Assembly: GCA_965220385.1 (NCBI GenBank)
Contig: OZ244825.1
Span: 1,922,001 to 1,986,000, forward strand
Direction of reading: 5' to 3'
DNA from: PCPOR2b sp965220385
GTDB taxonomy: Bacteria > Poribacteria > WGA-4E > PCPOR2b
Length of the DNA stretch: 64,000 bases
Shown: positions 37,779 to 47,192 of the stretch, piece after piece
How the letters are laid out: the number at the start of each line of letters is the position of its first letter
Numbering within the stretch: position 1 is the first letter of the stretch
The notes under the pieces: generated by a model
The model's database searches: none
Seen by the model: the letters and a program-made list of their open reading frames with translations, nothing else
Told to the model about the DNA's origin: nothing
Made by a program: the position numbers and the translations under genes

Positions 37779-40646
37779 ATGTCTGAGCAGAAAGGGATTA
37801 TTTCAATCCTTATATTCTCAATGATGACAATTTTAATTTGCGGTAACCTGACACCGTCTTTTTCCAGGAACAGCACAGAACCTCCCGTAAATTTCACACT
37901 ACAATTGCTGCATGCAGCAGACATGGAGGGTGGCATTGAAGCATTTGAAAACGCCCCACGGTTCTCGTCGGTTTTGAATGCACTGAGAGCTGAGTATGAG
38001 AATACGGTTATCATTGGAGCAGGTGACGCCTATATTCCAGGACCATTTTACGCTGCGGGCAGCGATCGAAGCCTACGTGATGTTCTAGGCCGTGAGGGGA
38101 AAGGACGTGCGGATATCTTGATACTAAATGCGATGGGATTTATGGCGTCGGCGCTTGGCAATCATGAATTTGACGCGGGCACCGGTGCGCTCGGAGAGTT
38201 GATCCGTAACGATGGTAGAGGCTACGTCGGCGCAGCATTTCCGTTCCTAAGTGCAAACTTGGATGTCAATCCTGATAGAAACCTTGCCGACTTGGTTGTC
38301 GAGGCAGGACAGGAGGCAGCCACAATCCCAAATAGTATCACGAAGAGTGTGATCATCACAACATCTTCAGGCGAAAAAATTGGTGTTGTTGGAGTAACAA
38401 CGCCAAGGCTCGGCAGTCTGTCAAAATCAGGAGAGGTCAGTATCTTACCCACAGATCCAGATGATATCGCAGCGTTAGCATCAATCGTCCAAGAGGCTGT
38501 TGACGGATTGACGGCAGCCGGTGTGAATAAGGTAATCATCACGGGCCATCTTCAACAGATCGGCATTGATGAAATGATGGCAGCTCATCTGCGGGATGTT
38601 GACATTATCATCGCTGGCGGATCAAATACACTGTTCGCGGATGAGACGGATCGACTGCGCGAGAGCGATGTCGCTGAACGGCCTTACCCGATCATCATCA
38701 ACTCCGTGAGAAACGAACCAATTGCAATTGTCGGCACAGGTGGCAATTACGAGTATGTTGGTCGTTTAGTGGTCGGTTTTGACGAGGCAGGCGTTCTGTT
38801 GCCGGAATCTATCGACGCTGAAGTCAGCGGTGCCTTCGCCACAGACAGACAAGGTGTTGTGGATACCGGCAATATCGCTCCGGTGACACGTGTTGTTGAA
38901 ATCACCGAAGCTATTCGGAACGTGGTTATTGCAAAAGATGGCAATATTTTTGGGCGGACGGCTGTCTACCTTAACGGAAACCGGAATTCGGTTCGCACGG
39001 AGGAGACGAATCTCGGTAACCTAACGGTTGACGCCTTCCTAGATGCGGCGCGACGGATTGACCCAAGAGTGGTTGCTGCGCTAAAAAATGGTGGAGGTAT
39101 CCGAGCGTCCATCGGTTTAACAGCAGGACGCAAAACAGTACCACCACCGGGGAACCCTTTAGTGGGTAAGTTAGCTGGAGAAATCTCACAGATTGACATA
39201 GAAAATACGCTACGATTTAACAATGGATTAAGTCTGTTGACGCTCACGGCCACACAACTCCTTGAGGTTATCGAACATGGGGTCGCCAGATCCGAGCGGG
39301 GGGCTACCCCTGGACAATTCACTCACGTTGCTGGACTCGCGTTCAGTTTCGACGTATCGCGGTTGATTGGCTCACGGGTCAGGTCGCTAATTCTCAGCGA
39401 TGCAAATGGCAATATAACTGACATTATTGCCCAGAATGGCGAGATCGTCGGCGATACGGATCGAACCTTCCGAATCGTCACACTGGATTTCCTTGCCGAC
39501 GGCGGCGATGACTATCCATATCCGAATTTTCTGAATACCGATCGGACAGATCTAGCCTTAGTGATGACGGAGGAACAATCGGGACAAGGGGCAACCTTTA
39601 CGGCACCCGGTACGGAGCAGGATGCACTTGCAGAATATCTTGCGGCAAACTTCTCGACAACACCGTTCTCGGTTCCCGACTCCGGACCCGAAAACGATGA
39701 ACGCATTCAGAACCTCCTCTTTCGCAGCGACAGTCTCATGGCAACGCCTCCGAACATGGGTGCATTTAATATGCAGCTCGGCGCAGGTTTGAATATGATT
39801 AGTCTCCCCCTGATGTCCGACGTGCCATATACAGCGAACTCTTTCATGGAAAAACTTGGCGCGACAATTGTCATTGAGTATGATCCATCGGTCAGCAGCT
39901 TTATTGGGTTCACAGCCAATTCTCCCGGTGATGGTTTCCCTATCGAAGGTGGAAAGGGCTATATTATCAACGTCACCAGATCAAAGGTTGTTAGATTCAC
40001 GGGACACGCGTGGGAAAATAGAGGGACGACTGTTTCGGCCGCGCCAACAGTGTCTCAAATTCGTCAGGTATGGGCTTTAGTCCTTCACACACAACTTGCG
40101 GGAATTGATGGTGTGATGTTGACCGTACGCAACCAGCGGACCGGAGTTTCGGAAATTATTGATGTGACAGGATCACACGTTGTCTGGGCAGACCTAAACC
40201 GTCGAGCGGTTGCTGCCATTGGGGACACGCTGACGATTGAAGTACGCAATGCAAGTGGAGAACTGATTCGCACATTACATCACGAAATTGATGCGGCGGA
40301 TATCCGTCGAGCATTCACGGAGTTGGTATTGACGCCGGAAGATATACAACCGAAACAAACAGCACTGCTTCCCAACTATCCAAACCCGTTCAATCCAGAA
40401 ACGTGGATACCGTACCAGTTGGCGAACAACACACATGCTGCGATCCATATCTACTCGCAGACAGGGGAACTTATTCGATCCCTTGATCTGGGGCTTCGAA
40501 GTGCGGGGTATTATGTTGGGAAAGCACGTGCTGCCTACTGGGATGGTCGCAACGGTTCTGGTGAATCCGTGGCCTCAGGCGTTTACTTCTATCAGTTGAT
40601 AACTCCTGAATCGACAGCGACCCGAAAAATGGTGATCGCGAAGTAG
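37779..40646 (+). CDS. Secreted 5'-nucleotidase (UshA-like) with FlgD-like C-terminal module
   Basis: AAGGAG before ATG 37779 fixes the start. A signal peptide (GIISILIFSMMTILICG) is followed by a metallophosphatase domain with LLHAADMEGG, IGAGDAY and ALGNHEFDAG. The second domain, NLGNLTVDAFLDAA and LKNGGGIRASI, is the 5'-nucleotidase C-terminal substrate domain. An extra region of about 200 residues precedes the terminal NYPNPFNPETWIPYQL sheet. The usual H-x-H in GGHSH is replaced by AGGSNTLF, so one metal site may be altered. Likely a cell-surface nucleotide or phosphate scavenger. Confidence 0.88.
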   Translation: MSEQKGIISILIFSMMTILICGNLTPSFSRNSTEPPVNFTLQLLHAADMEGGIEAFENAPRFSSVLNALRAEYENTVIIGAGDAYIPGPFYAAGSDRSLRDVLGREGKGRADILILNAMGFMASALGNHEFDAGTGALGELIRNDGRGYVGAAFPFLSANLDVNPDRNLADLVVEAGQEAATIPNSITKSVIITTSSGEKIGVVGVTTPRLGSLSKSGEVSILPTDPDDIAALASIVQEAVDGLTAAGVNKVIITGHLQQIGIDEMMAAHLRDVDIIIAGGSNTLFADETDRLRESDVAERPYPIIINSVRNEPIAIVGTGGNYEYVGRLVVGFDEAGVLLPESIDAEVSGAFATDRQGVVDTGNIAPVTRVVEITEAIRNVVIAKDGNIFGRTAVYLNGNRNSVRTEETNLGNLTVDAFLDAARRIDPRVVAALKNGGGIRASIGLTAGRKTVPPPGNPLVGKLAGEISQIDIENTLRFNNGLSLLTLTATQLLEVIEHGVARSERGATPGQFTHVAGLAFSFDVSRLIGSRVRSLILSDANGNITDIIAQNGEIVGDTDRTFRIVTLDFLADGGDDYPYPNFLNTDRTDLALVMTEEQSGQGATFTAPGTEQDALAEYLAANFSTTPFSVPDSGPENDERIQNLLFRSDSLMATPPNMGAFNMQLGAGLNMISLPLMSDVPYTANSFMEKLGATIVIEYDPSVSSFIGFTANSPGDGFPIEGGKGYIINVTRSKVVRFTGHAWENRGTTVSAAPTVSQIRQVWALVLHTQLAGIDGVMLTVRNQRTGVSEIIDVTGSHVVWADLNRRAVAAIGDTLTIEVRNASGELIRTLHHEIDAADIRRAFTELVLTPEDIQPKQTALLPNYPNPFNPETWIPYQLANNTHAAIHIYSQTGELIRSLDLGLRSAGYYVGKARAAYWDGRNGSGESVASGVYFYQLITPESTATRKMVIAK

Positions 40647-40740
40647 GCAGTTGTGACAGCTGTATCGCTGGTAGCCTCGACTTTCCGGTAGTGATACGGT
40701 CGTGGACGGTTTTCCGCGGATTTGCACTTGTTTATTCTAT

Positions 40741-41110
40741 TAGTCTGAGTTGCTAGTTGCTTAACCGGCTCGGCTTGGATAGGCATATCCAAGTCTTAGA
40801 CTCTCCCCGATAAGATCGGGACAGGCGGAACGGAGCCATCTTGGCGCGTGTGCAGTGGATTTGTCAATCCACTGCGAGCCGTGAGGAACTCGATTTCGTT
40901 TTCATGCTTCCGCTTTGCGACATTTCACATCACTAGGTTCTGTTGACATTTATGTGAAATTGTCTGTAATTGTAGGGGCGAGGGGACCTCGTCCATTATC
41001 CAACGCGGATTGGGCGTCCCAAACCAGACAGGTTGAGTCAATTGTAGGTCGAGATGTGAACCTCGACCTACAGGTTCCTATGGATTTCTAATCACTAGAA
41101 ACTTGCGTTA
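40741..41110. mobile_element. MITE-like element, family M2, copy 2 (enlarged)
   Basis: The left end is TAGTCTGAGTTGCTAGT; the right end, read inward, is TAACGCAAGTTTCTAGT. It carries the same CTTGGATA/TATCCAAG and GTGGATT/AATCCAC hairpins as copy 1. It is longer because of an insertion that includes TAGGTTCTGTTGACATTT, the terminus of family M4, so one element is probably nested in another. Confidence 0.6.
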
Positions 41111-41440
41111 TATTAGAAATTCAGAGTGCATTTTACCTCTCGCAAACCTTCTCTTCAAAGGGGTAGTCCGCTCGATTCTAAGAATTCGCAAGTGTGCGTT
41201 CCACCTTGCGCTTGACAATCTTAGCCAAGGACACCTTTTTTACCGAGCTTAGAGGACAGAAAAACTTGACATACAGCTATTCTGTAAAGTATGATATTTT
41301 GTGCTTTCAAAGAACATCCGGCACTATATGTTGTGAATCACCGGCATGTTGTGAATCACCAGCATCCAATTTTAACCGAGTAGATCTGTCAATGGGTGCT
41401 GCGGTGTGAACTTACATATCTCTAACCCATGCCCAACAAT

Positions 41441-41822
41441 CCAGTTAAGAGATTTAACTATGTGGCATGTTGGGAAGGTAACGTTGATGTCTTGCATGTT
41501 TAGTGTATAGTGTTACTTCTCACGCTGTCTACTGCCATAGTGCAGGAATCAACTGAAACAGGCATGTGACCTGACATGACATTCTGAAGAAGAGCTTATC
41601 GAGTTGGAAGAACAGGTGGTCATTCGGTCTCGTGCAAAACCGTGCGCTGTCATTCACTTAGCCGTACCCATTGATGTCCCAGGCAGCGACGATTTCGTCA
41701 AGCAGGGCGGTACGGATTTTCTGGATCTTCTGAGAAGTAAGGTGGACCGGCGCTTGGGTCTGTCCACTGGATTAGGAAAACGGGGACACTTTAGCCCCCA
41801 AAATGCCTTGACAAAGGCTTAG
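41441..41822 (+). pseudogene. Decayed copy of the TonB receptor 5' region
   Basis: The stretch aligns with the leader and first 100 codons of the receptor gene 550 bp downstream. It has a TTAAGAGATTTAACTATG start region, GTGCAGGAATCAACTGAAAC matching the signal-peptide cleavage site, and codons for LEEQVV(I)xSRAxP and AVPID. Stops and frameshifts break it, and similarity ends where the plug domain would continue. It is probably a partial tandem duplication in decay. Confidence 0.75.
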
Positions 41823-41990
41823 TGTAACCAATATAATATAGTTGCGGCAAAAAAAACTCTCCGAATAATAGCGGCTGCAATTGCTAAATGTCCAATTTCA
41901 ACCGTGCGGAATCCCTCAATCTTTTGTCGCCACGTCAATTCTTATGTACCTAACTCACATCAACAACCTAATTAAGGAGTTTAATTAGCT

Positions 41991-44594
41991 ATGTCTAAAA
42001 CAGGGAAAATAGCGCTAATTTTGCTATTTGTTATTGCGTCACTTTTTGTCCTGTCTACGGCGGTGGCGCAGGAATCAACTGAAGCAGAGATGTCGGATGA
42101 TACGAGCGGTGAGATGTCATCTGAGATGGAAGCCGAAGAAGATGTTGTCGAGCTTGAAGAGCAGGTAGTGATTGGTTCAAGAGCGCGACCTCGTTCTGTC
42201 ATTGATTCAGCCGTGCCGATTGACACCATTCGCGGTGATGAAATCGGAAAGCAAGGCACTACGGATTTACAAGACATGTTTAGAAATTTGGTGCCTTCCT
42301 ATAACGTCAACACCCAGCCAATTAGTGATGCAGGAACAGTCGTTCGGCCTGCAAACTTACGAGGATTGGCGCCCGACCACACATTGGTGCTGGTAAACGG
42401 CAAACGGCGCCACCGTGCGTCGGTTATTCACTGGTTAGGTAATGGATTGGCTGATGGCGCGCAAGGACCTGATTTGTCTGCCATTCCGTCTATCGCACTG
42501 AGACAGGTGGAGGTACTCCGCGATGGTGCATCTGCTCAATATGGTTCCGATGCGATTGCAAGCGTGATGAATTTCCAACTCAAAGATAGCCACGAGGGCG
42601 GCTCCATTGAATTCAAGCCCGGCATTTATCAGTATGGGGACGGTCGGCAATACGCGGTCGCTGGCAATATCGGTTTGGGTAGTGAGGAAACTTGGACTAA
42701 CCTGAGCTTAGAGTATGGGGGTTCAGATCCTACGGTCCGCTCGGTACAGCGTGATGACGCCATATTGTTAGAGAACGCTGGCAATACTAATGTGAGAAGT
42801 CCCGCGCAAATTTGGGGACAACCTATCGTAGAAGGCGACATGAAATTCTTCGCCAACTATGGAAGTACCCTCACCGATAACGTCGATTTCTATGGACACG
42901 CCAATTACGCTAGCAAGCGGGTCGAAGGCGGGTTCTATTTCCGAAATCCGAACACCCGTAGCGGTGTGTTTAGTACTGACGGGGGCGAGACATTGTTGGT
43001 TGGCAATTTGTCGGGCGGGGAGTACCCGAACATTCCCATCACCAATAGTAAGCCGGATGCAGAAGAGTTGGCAAAGGTTTTCGCAGATCCAAATCTCTTC
43101 ACCTTCCAAGAGATGTTCCCGGGCGGATTCACACCGAGATTTGGGGCAGATACGGTAGACAGCTCTGTTCTCGTGGGGATTAAAGGCAATGCTTTAGAAG
43201 CTATGCTTCCCTCCGGCGGATTGGGTTGGGATTTAAGTGCCTATTTTGGACGGCATCATGCGGATTTCTTTATCTTTAACACCGTCAATGCCTCGCTGGG
43301 TCCCGACACACCGACCGACTTCAATCCGGGCGACTACATCCAGACCGATTACAACCTTAACTTCGATTTAACGCACGAACTCAGTGATATGCTATTCCTC
43401 GCTTCGGGGTTAGAATATCGGAACGAAGGCTTTGAGATAGTAGAAGGTCAGAGAGAATCGTATCAGATCGGTCCTTTGGCGGGTCAAGGCTTCAGTGCCG
43501 CGTCTAACGGCTTCTCAGGATTCAGTCCAGTTGCTGCGGGCGAATGGAATCGCGCCAACGTTGCGGCTTATTTGGAGAGTGAAATCACACCACTCAAACA
43601 CTGGCTGGTCGCTCTTGCCGGACGCTTTGAGGATTTTGAAGATTTTGGGCAGACCTTTAATTACAAGGTTGCCACCAATATTGGTGTGACAGACTTTCTT
43701 GAGGACGCCGGTATGATTGGCAACGATGAGATGATCCTGAAGTTCCGTGGCAGTTTCAGCACAGGATTCAGGGCACCGACGCCAGGGCAACAAAACGCCT
43801 TCAACGTAACGACCGAATTCAATTTTGAAAAGAATGATTTGGTCAACAACGGCACCATTCCTTCAACGAACCCCGCTGTTGAGGTCGTTACAGGGAAGGA
43901 AGATAACTCACTCGACCCCGAAACATCAACAAACTTCACCAGCGGTTTCACCTTTGAGGTGCGGGACATAAACCTTACGGTGGACCTGTTTGATATTCGG
44001 ATGAAGGACCGGTTGGCTCTCTCGCAAGACTTCGCACTAAGCGAACAGCAGAAGCAAGATCTGCTGGCTGAGGGTGTGACCAGTGCGGCGAACTTACAGG
44101 AGTTCCGATTCTTTACCAATGACTTTGATACAACGACCCAAGGTATTGATATAGTTCTCACTGTACCGGTACCAAATGGCGATGTCACTGTCCTTTATAA
44201 CCGCACAGAGACGACCGTTACCGACTTCAATCCGGACACGCTCGACGACCTGCGGATAAAAGAGTTGGAAGAGAATCTACCGAAACAGCGTGGAGCACTC
44301 ACACTAACGCAATCGCTCACGAGTCAGTGGAGCGTACTTGGGCGGGCGAGTTACTTCGGAGACTGGTATGATTCTGAGGATGATGAAACCTATACCGGCA
44401 AGGTGCTTTTTGACTTAGAGTCGACCTACATGGCATCTTCTGGTATAGCCATCACGCTCGGTGTCCAGAATCTTCTCAACACCTATCCGGATGAAAATCC
44501 GAAATCGGGCAACATTGGTAACCAATACGGTCAGTTTAGCCCGTTTGGCTTTAACGGCGCGTACTGGTATGCAAAATTTGGTTACACTTTCTAA
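41991..44594 (+). CDS. TonB-dependent outer-membrane receptor
   Basis: A signal peptide (IALILLFVIASLFVLSTAVAQ) precedes an acidic stretch. A TonB-box-like and plug region follows: VIGSRARPRSVIDSAVPIDTI, NLRGLAPDHTLVLVNGKRRHR and VEVLRDGASAQYGSDAIASVMNF. The beta-barrel ends in WYAKFGYTF with a terminal Phe, as required for outer-membrane assembly. 867 residues is typical. TAAGGAG precedes the ATG. Substrate is not readable; no transport genes adjoin it. Confidence 0.92.
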   Translation: MSKTGKIALILLFVIASLFVLSTAVAQESTEAEMSDDTSGEMSSEMEAEEDVVELEEQVVIGSRARPRSVIDSAVPIDTIRGDEIGKQGTTDLQDMFRNLVPSYNVNTQPISDAGTVVRPANLRGLAPDHTLVLVNGKRRHRASVIHWLGNGLADGAQGPDLSAIPSIALRQVEVLRDGASAQYGSDAIASVMNFQLKDSHEGGSIEFKPGIYQYGDGRQYAVAGNIGLGSEETWTNLSLEYGGSDPTVRSVQRDDAILLENAGNTNVRSPAQIWGQPIVEGDMKFFANYGSTLTDNVDFYGHANYASKRVEGGFYFRNPNTRSGVFSTDGGETLLVGNLSGGEYPNIPITNSKPDAEELAKVFADPNLFTFQEMFPGGFTPRFGADTVDSSVLVGIKGNALEAMLPSGGLGWDLSAYFGRHHADFFIFNTVNASLGPDTPTDFNPGDYIQTDYNLNFDLTHELSDMLFLASGLEYRNEGFEIVEGQRESYQIGPLAGQGFSAASNGFSGFSPVAAGEWNRANVAAYLESEITPLKHWLVALAGRFEDFEDFGQTFNYKVATNIGVTDFLEDAGMIGNDEMILKFRGSFSTGFRAPTPGQQNAFNVTTEFNFEKNDLVNNGTIPSTNPAVEVVTGKEDNSLDPETSTNFTSGFTFEVRDINLTVDLFDIRMKDRLALSQDFALSEQQKQDLLAEGVTSAANLQEFRFFTNDFDTTTQGIDIVLTVPVPNGDVTVLYNRTETTVTDFNPDTLDDLRIKELEENLPKQRGALTLTQSLTSQWSVLGRASYFGDWYDSEDDETYTGKVLFDLESTYMASSGIAITLGVQNLLNTYPDENPKSGNIGNQYGQFSPFGFNGAYWYAKFGYTF

Positions 44595-44826
44595 GTTTAG
44601 AAGTTGATCAATCAATTACAATGGAATCGCAGGCAGCGGTCAGCATGACGCTAACTTGACGTCAATCAAGCTTAAAATCAGTGCCTGCCGTGCCTGCATT
44701 CCCCAAATCATTTATAAGCCTGCAACCTGTCAGAATCTATCCTCCAATCCCCTGCCAGCAACGCTGATTATACCTTCCACTAAATTATCCATTGCCAGTT
44801 TCCTACTTCCTCTGTGACGATTGTAC

Positions 44827-44920
44827 CGACATTTTGTCAATAACTGATGTTCTCTCACCGATCTGTCTGACATTTTGTCAGAATGCGTGGTTCGGGAGTT
44901 TTCGCTTTGACATTCTGTCA
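44827..44920. promoter_or_regulatory. Three TGACA-N3-TGTCA dyads upstream of the kinase-like/HK/RR operon
   Basis: Dyads lie at 44827-44839 (CGACA-TTT-TGTCA), 44868-44880 (TGACA-TTT-TGTCA) and 44908-44920 (TGACA-TTC-TGTCA), spaced 41 and 40 bp. They sit 127-208 bp before the -24 element, the usual distance for enhancer-binding proteins acting on sigma-54. The same triplet occurs before the hsp20 gene at 51544 and before nosZ. Confidence 0.8.
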
Positions 44921-45033
44921 GAAATCCTTCCAATCTGCCTCCAATTGACCCCAATAATGCGATGAAGTGCATCTTGGAACTCCGTATTTTCGATATCTGA
45001 TGTCGAATTCATGCGACCACAGCATGGAAGTAT

Positions 45034-45049
45034 TGGCATCAATCTTGCC
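45034..45049 (+). promoter_or_regulatory. Sigma-54 promoter (-24/-12)
   Basis: TGGCATCAATCTTGC has GG and GC exactly 10 bases apart and matches TGGCAC-N5-TTGC at nearly all consensus positions. The -12 GC (45047-45048) is 64 bp before the ATG of the kinase-like gene, so transcription would start near 45060. Confidence 0.82.
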
Positions 45050-45112
45050 TAACAGATTGATGGTACGATTTCTCATTTCAAGACAGACAACCTTGTGAAG
45101 GAGGGAAATTCG

Positions 45113-45784
45113 ATGGCAGTTATCACCATTTCGAGAGAATACGGCAGCCGTGCCGAGGAAATTGCCCAACAGGTTGCTACTGAACTCGGCTATAGCTATT
45201 TCGACAAGGAAATTCTGACCGATGTGGCGCGTGAGGTTGACACTACTGAGGATAAAATCAGTGAGCATGATGAGAAAAATGAGCACGGTTTCCGCGCCTT
45301 CTTAAAAAATCTATTCGCACCGAGCAACCCAGGATTTGCACACTATCCGTATTACCCTGGCATCGCCGTAGACGTATCGGACGAATTCGTGAATCGGCAA
45401 CTGGAATTAGATGCCAATCGGGTGACAGATTCCTTTCGTCATGTTGTGGAAAAGTTATGGGAACGTGGAAATGTTGTTATTGTTGGGCGGGGCAGCCAAA
45501 AGATTCTCGCTGCAAAACCCGACACGCTCCATCTAAGTTTCATCGGAAAGATTGGAGTCCGTGCCGAGACAGTGATGAAAGCCCAGCATTTGACCCGTGA
45601 AGAAGCCTTGGAAAAGATTCAAACCATTGACGAGCAGCGCTCCCACTATCTCAAACGTTATTACGATATCTACTGGGAAAACCCTCGGCTCTACCATATG
45701 ATCATCAATACCAGTTTGATGTCTGTCGAACAGGCCGTCAAGGTTATTGTTGCGATGGTTCACCAGATGAAAGGCAACGGGTAA
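45113..45784 (+). CDS. Cytidylate kinase-like family protein
   Basis: The protein starts MAVITISREYGSRAEEIAQQVATELGYSYFDKEIL, the cytidylate-kinase-like family pattern in which the P-loop is replaced by SREYGSxxxxIA. VIVGRGSQKIL and HLSFIGKIGVRAETVM follow. GAAGGAGG gives the start at 45113. The substrate is unknown; members often sit near signalling genes. It is the first gene behind a sigma-54 promoter, 110 bp before the globin-coupled kinase, so the three genes probably form an operon. Confidence 0.85.
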   Translation: MAVITISREYGSRAEEIAQQVATELGYSYFDKEILTDVAREVDTTEDKISEHDEKNEHGFRAFLKNLFAPSNPGFAHYPYYPGIAVDVSDEFVNRQLELDANRVTDSFRHVVEKLWERGNVVIVGRGSQKILAAKPDTLHLSFIGKIGVRAETVMKAQHLTREEALEKIQTIDEQRSHYLKRYYDIYWENPRLYHMIINTSLMSVEQAVKVIVAMVHQMKGNG

Positions 45785-45894
45785 TGAATTATTTTGGTGT
45801 TTGGTCTATCAATATGCTAAGATGTAAGGAATGAGTCGTTAGACAAAACAACAAGCAAAAGATTGATAGTCGTCGAATCTCGCTTAAGGAAAAA

Positions 45895-47154
45895 TTGTGC
45901 CAAATGCCAACCAACACAGATAATACTGAGACCACAATCAATTATCACGGCGATTTACAGACCCGCCTCGCTTTCCTGAAGTTTGATCAACAGGATGAAG
46001 AACATCTCAAAGCACTATCAGAAGTCTTCGCTCCTCACATTCCCGATATTGTGCGCAGCTTCTATCAACACCTGCAAGGGTTTGAAGAAGTCGCTTCGCT
46101 GCTTACCGATGAATTGATTACGACGCGGCTACTAAAGGCACAACAACGCTACCTTGAGAGATTAACAGAAGGAAATTACGATCAACAGTACGCGGCGGAG
46201 CGATCGCAAATCGGGTATACCCACAATCGCGTTGGACTCGCACCGAAATGGTATATTGGGACATATAATCTGTATCTCCATCTCTTAGTTCCACTGATAT
46301 GTCAGGCGTACCACGATGAACCGAAACGCGTCCAGAATGCCATCCTCGCTCTGACCAAGGTGCTGATGCTGGACATGCAATTAGCAATAGACAGGTATAT
46401 TGAGCAGCAGCAGTTGGAAGCACAGATTATTCAAGCCGAGAGGTTCACTGCAATCGGGCAATTGGCAGCGCAAGTCGCCCACGAGATTCGCAACCCATTA
46501 TCGTCGGTGCAATTGAATTTGGATATGCTCGCTGATGAAGTCGCCGATGGTGCCGAGGTGGATATCGAAGAGGCGAGGGAACTGCTCGGCTCCATCCAAA
46601 ACGAAGTCAAACGGTTAGCTGACATTGTTTCAGAATATCTGGTGTTTGCGAGATTGCCCCGTTTTGAATTTGAGCAAGAATCTCTCAATACTGTGATACA
46701 GACATTTTCTGGCTTTGTCCAACCGCAGTTAAGGCAATCCAAAATCATGTTTTCGACAGAACTCGCTGAGAATCTACCGTTTACCCTACTGGATGCCGAA
46801 CAGATCCAACGTGTCCTGCACAACTTCCTCAAAAACGCTATCGAAGCCATGCCTTCAGGCGGCGAGTTCTCAATCCAAACCTATGTTGAATCTTCTCAGA
46901 TATTGCTGCGAATCTCCGATACCGGTGTGGGTATCCCTCTACCAGATCAGCAGCGGATCTTTGACCCCTTTTTTACTACTAAGAAAGAGGGGACCGGTTT
47001 AGGACTTTCGCTCGCCAGTGAAATCATCAAGCATCATCAGGGAACAATTCTATGTGAAAGCGTTGTTGGTCAGGGAACCCGGTTTACCATCATGCTCCCA
47101 ATACGGGACGAGGCGTCGGGTGAAAGTAAAGAGAGGAATCAAGTTACCAAGTAA
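45895..47154 (+). CDS. Globin-coupled sensor histidine kinase
   Basis: Residues about 22-170 are a protoglobin sensor: FYQHL (distal Tyr57), then ERSQIGYTHNRVGLAPKWYIG, where His110 matches the haem-proximal His of HemAT. A HisKA/HATPase kinase follows: AAQVAHEIRNPLSSVQ with His196, an N-box FLKNAIEAMPSGG, ISDTGVGIP, FDPFFTTKKEGTGLGLSLA. There is no transmembrane segment, so it is a cytoplasmic O2 or NO sensor. The start is TTG 45895 (AAGGA five bases upstream) or ATG 45904. The response regulator gene begins 38 bp downstream and is the evident partner. Confidence 0.9.
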   Translation: MCQMPTNTDNTETTINYHGDLQTRLAFLKFDQQDEEHLKALSEVFAPHIPDIVRSFYQHLQGFEEVASLLTDELITTRLLKAQQRYLERLTEGNYDQQYAAERSQIGYTHNRVGLAPKWYIGTYNLYLHLLVPLICQAYHDEPKRVQNAILALTKVLMLDMQLAIDRYIEQQQLEAQIIQAERFTAIGQLAAQVAHEIRNPLSSVQLNLDMLADEVADGAEVDIEEARELLGSIQNEVKRLADIVSEYLVFARLPRFEFEQESLNTVIQTFSGFVQPQLRQSKIMFSTELAENLPFTLLDAEQIQRVLHNFLKNAIEAMPSGGEFSIQTYVESSQILLRISDTGVGIPLPDQQRIFDPFFTTKKEGTGLGLSLASEIIKHHQGTILCESVVGQGTRFTIMLPIRDEASGESKERNQVTK

Positions 47155-47192
47155 ATCACCGAAACACATTACACACTGGAGGGATGATAACC

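Noticed and set aside
41194..41409. 71-codon open frame in the receptor upstream region
   Set aside because: No family match, a compositionally odd CCESPACCESPA segment from a short DNA repeat, and no ribosome-binding site.
44827..44920. Regularly spaced short repeats as a possible CRISPR array
   Set aside because: Only three 13-bp dyads with 28-bp gaps, the same number at three separate loci, each before a sigma-54 promoter and without cas genes. Enhancer sites explain them better.
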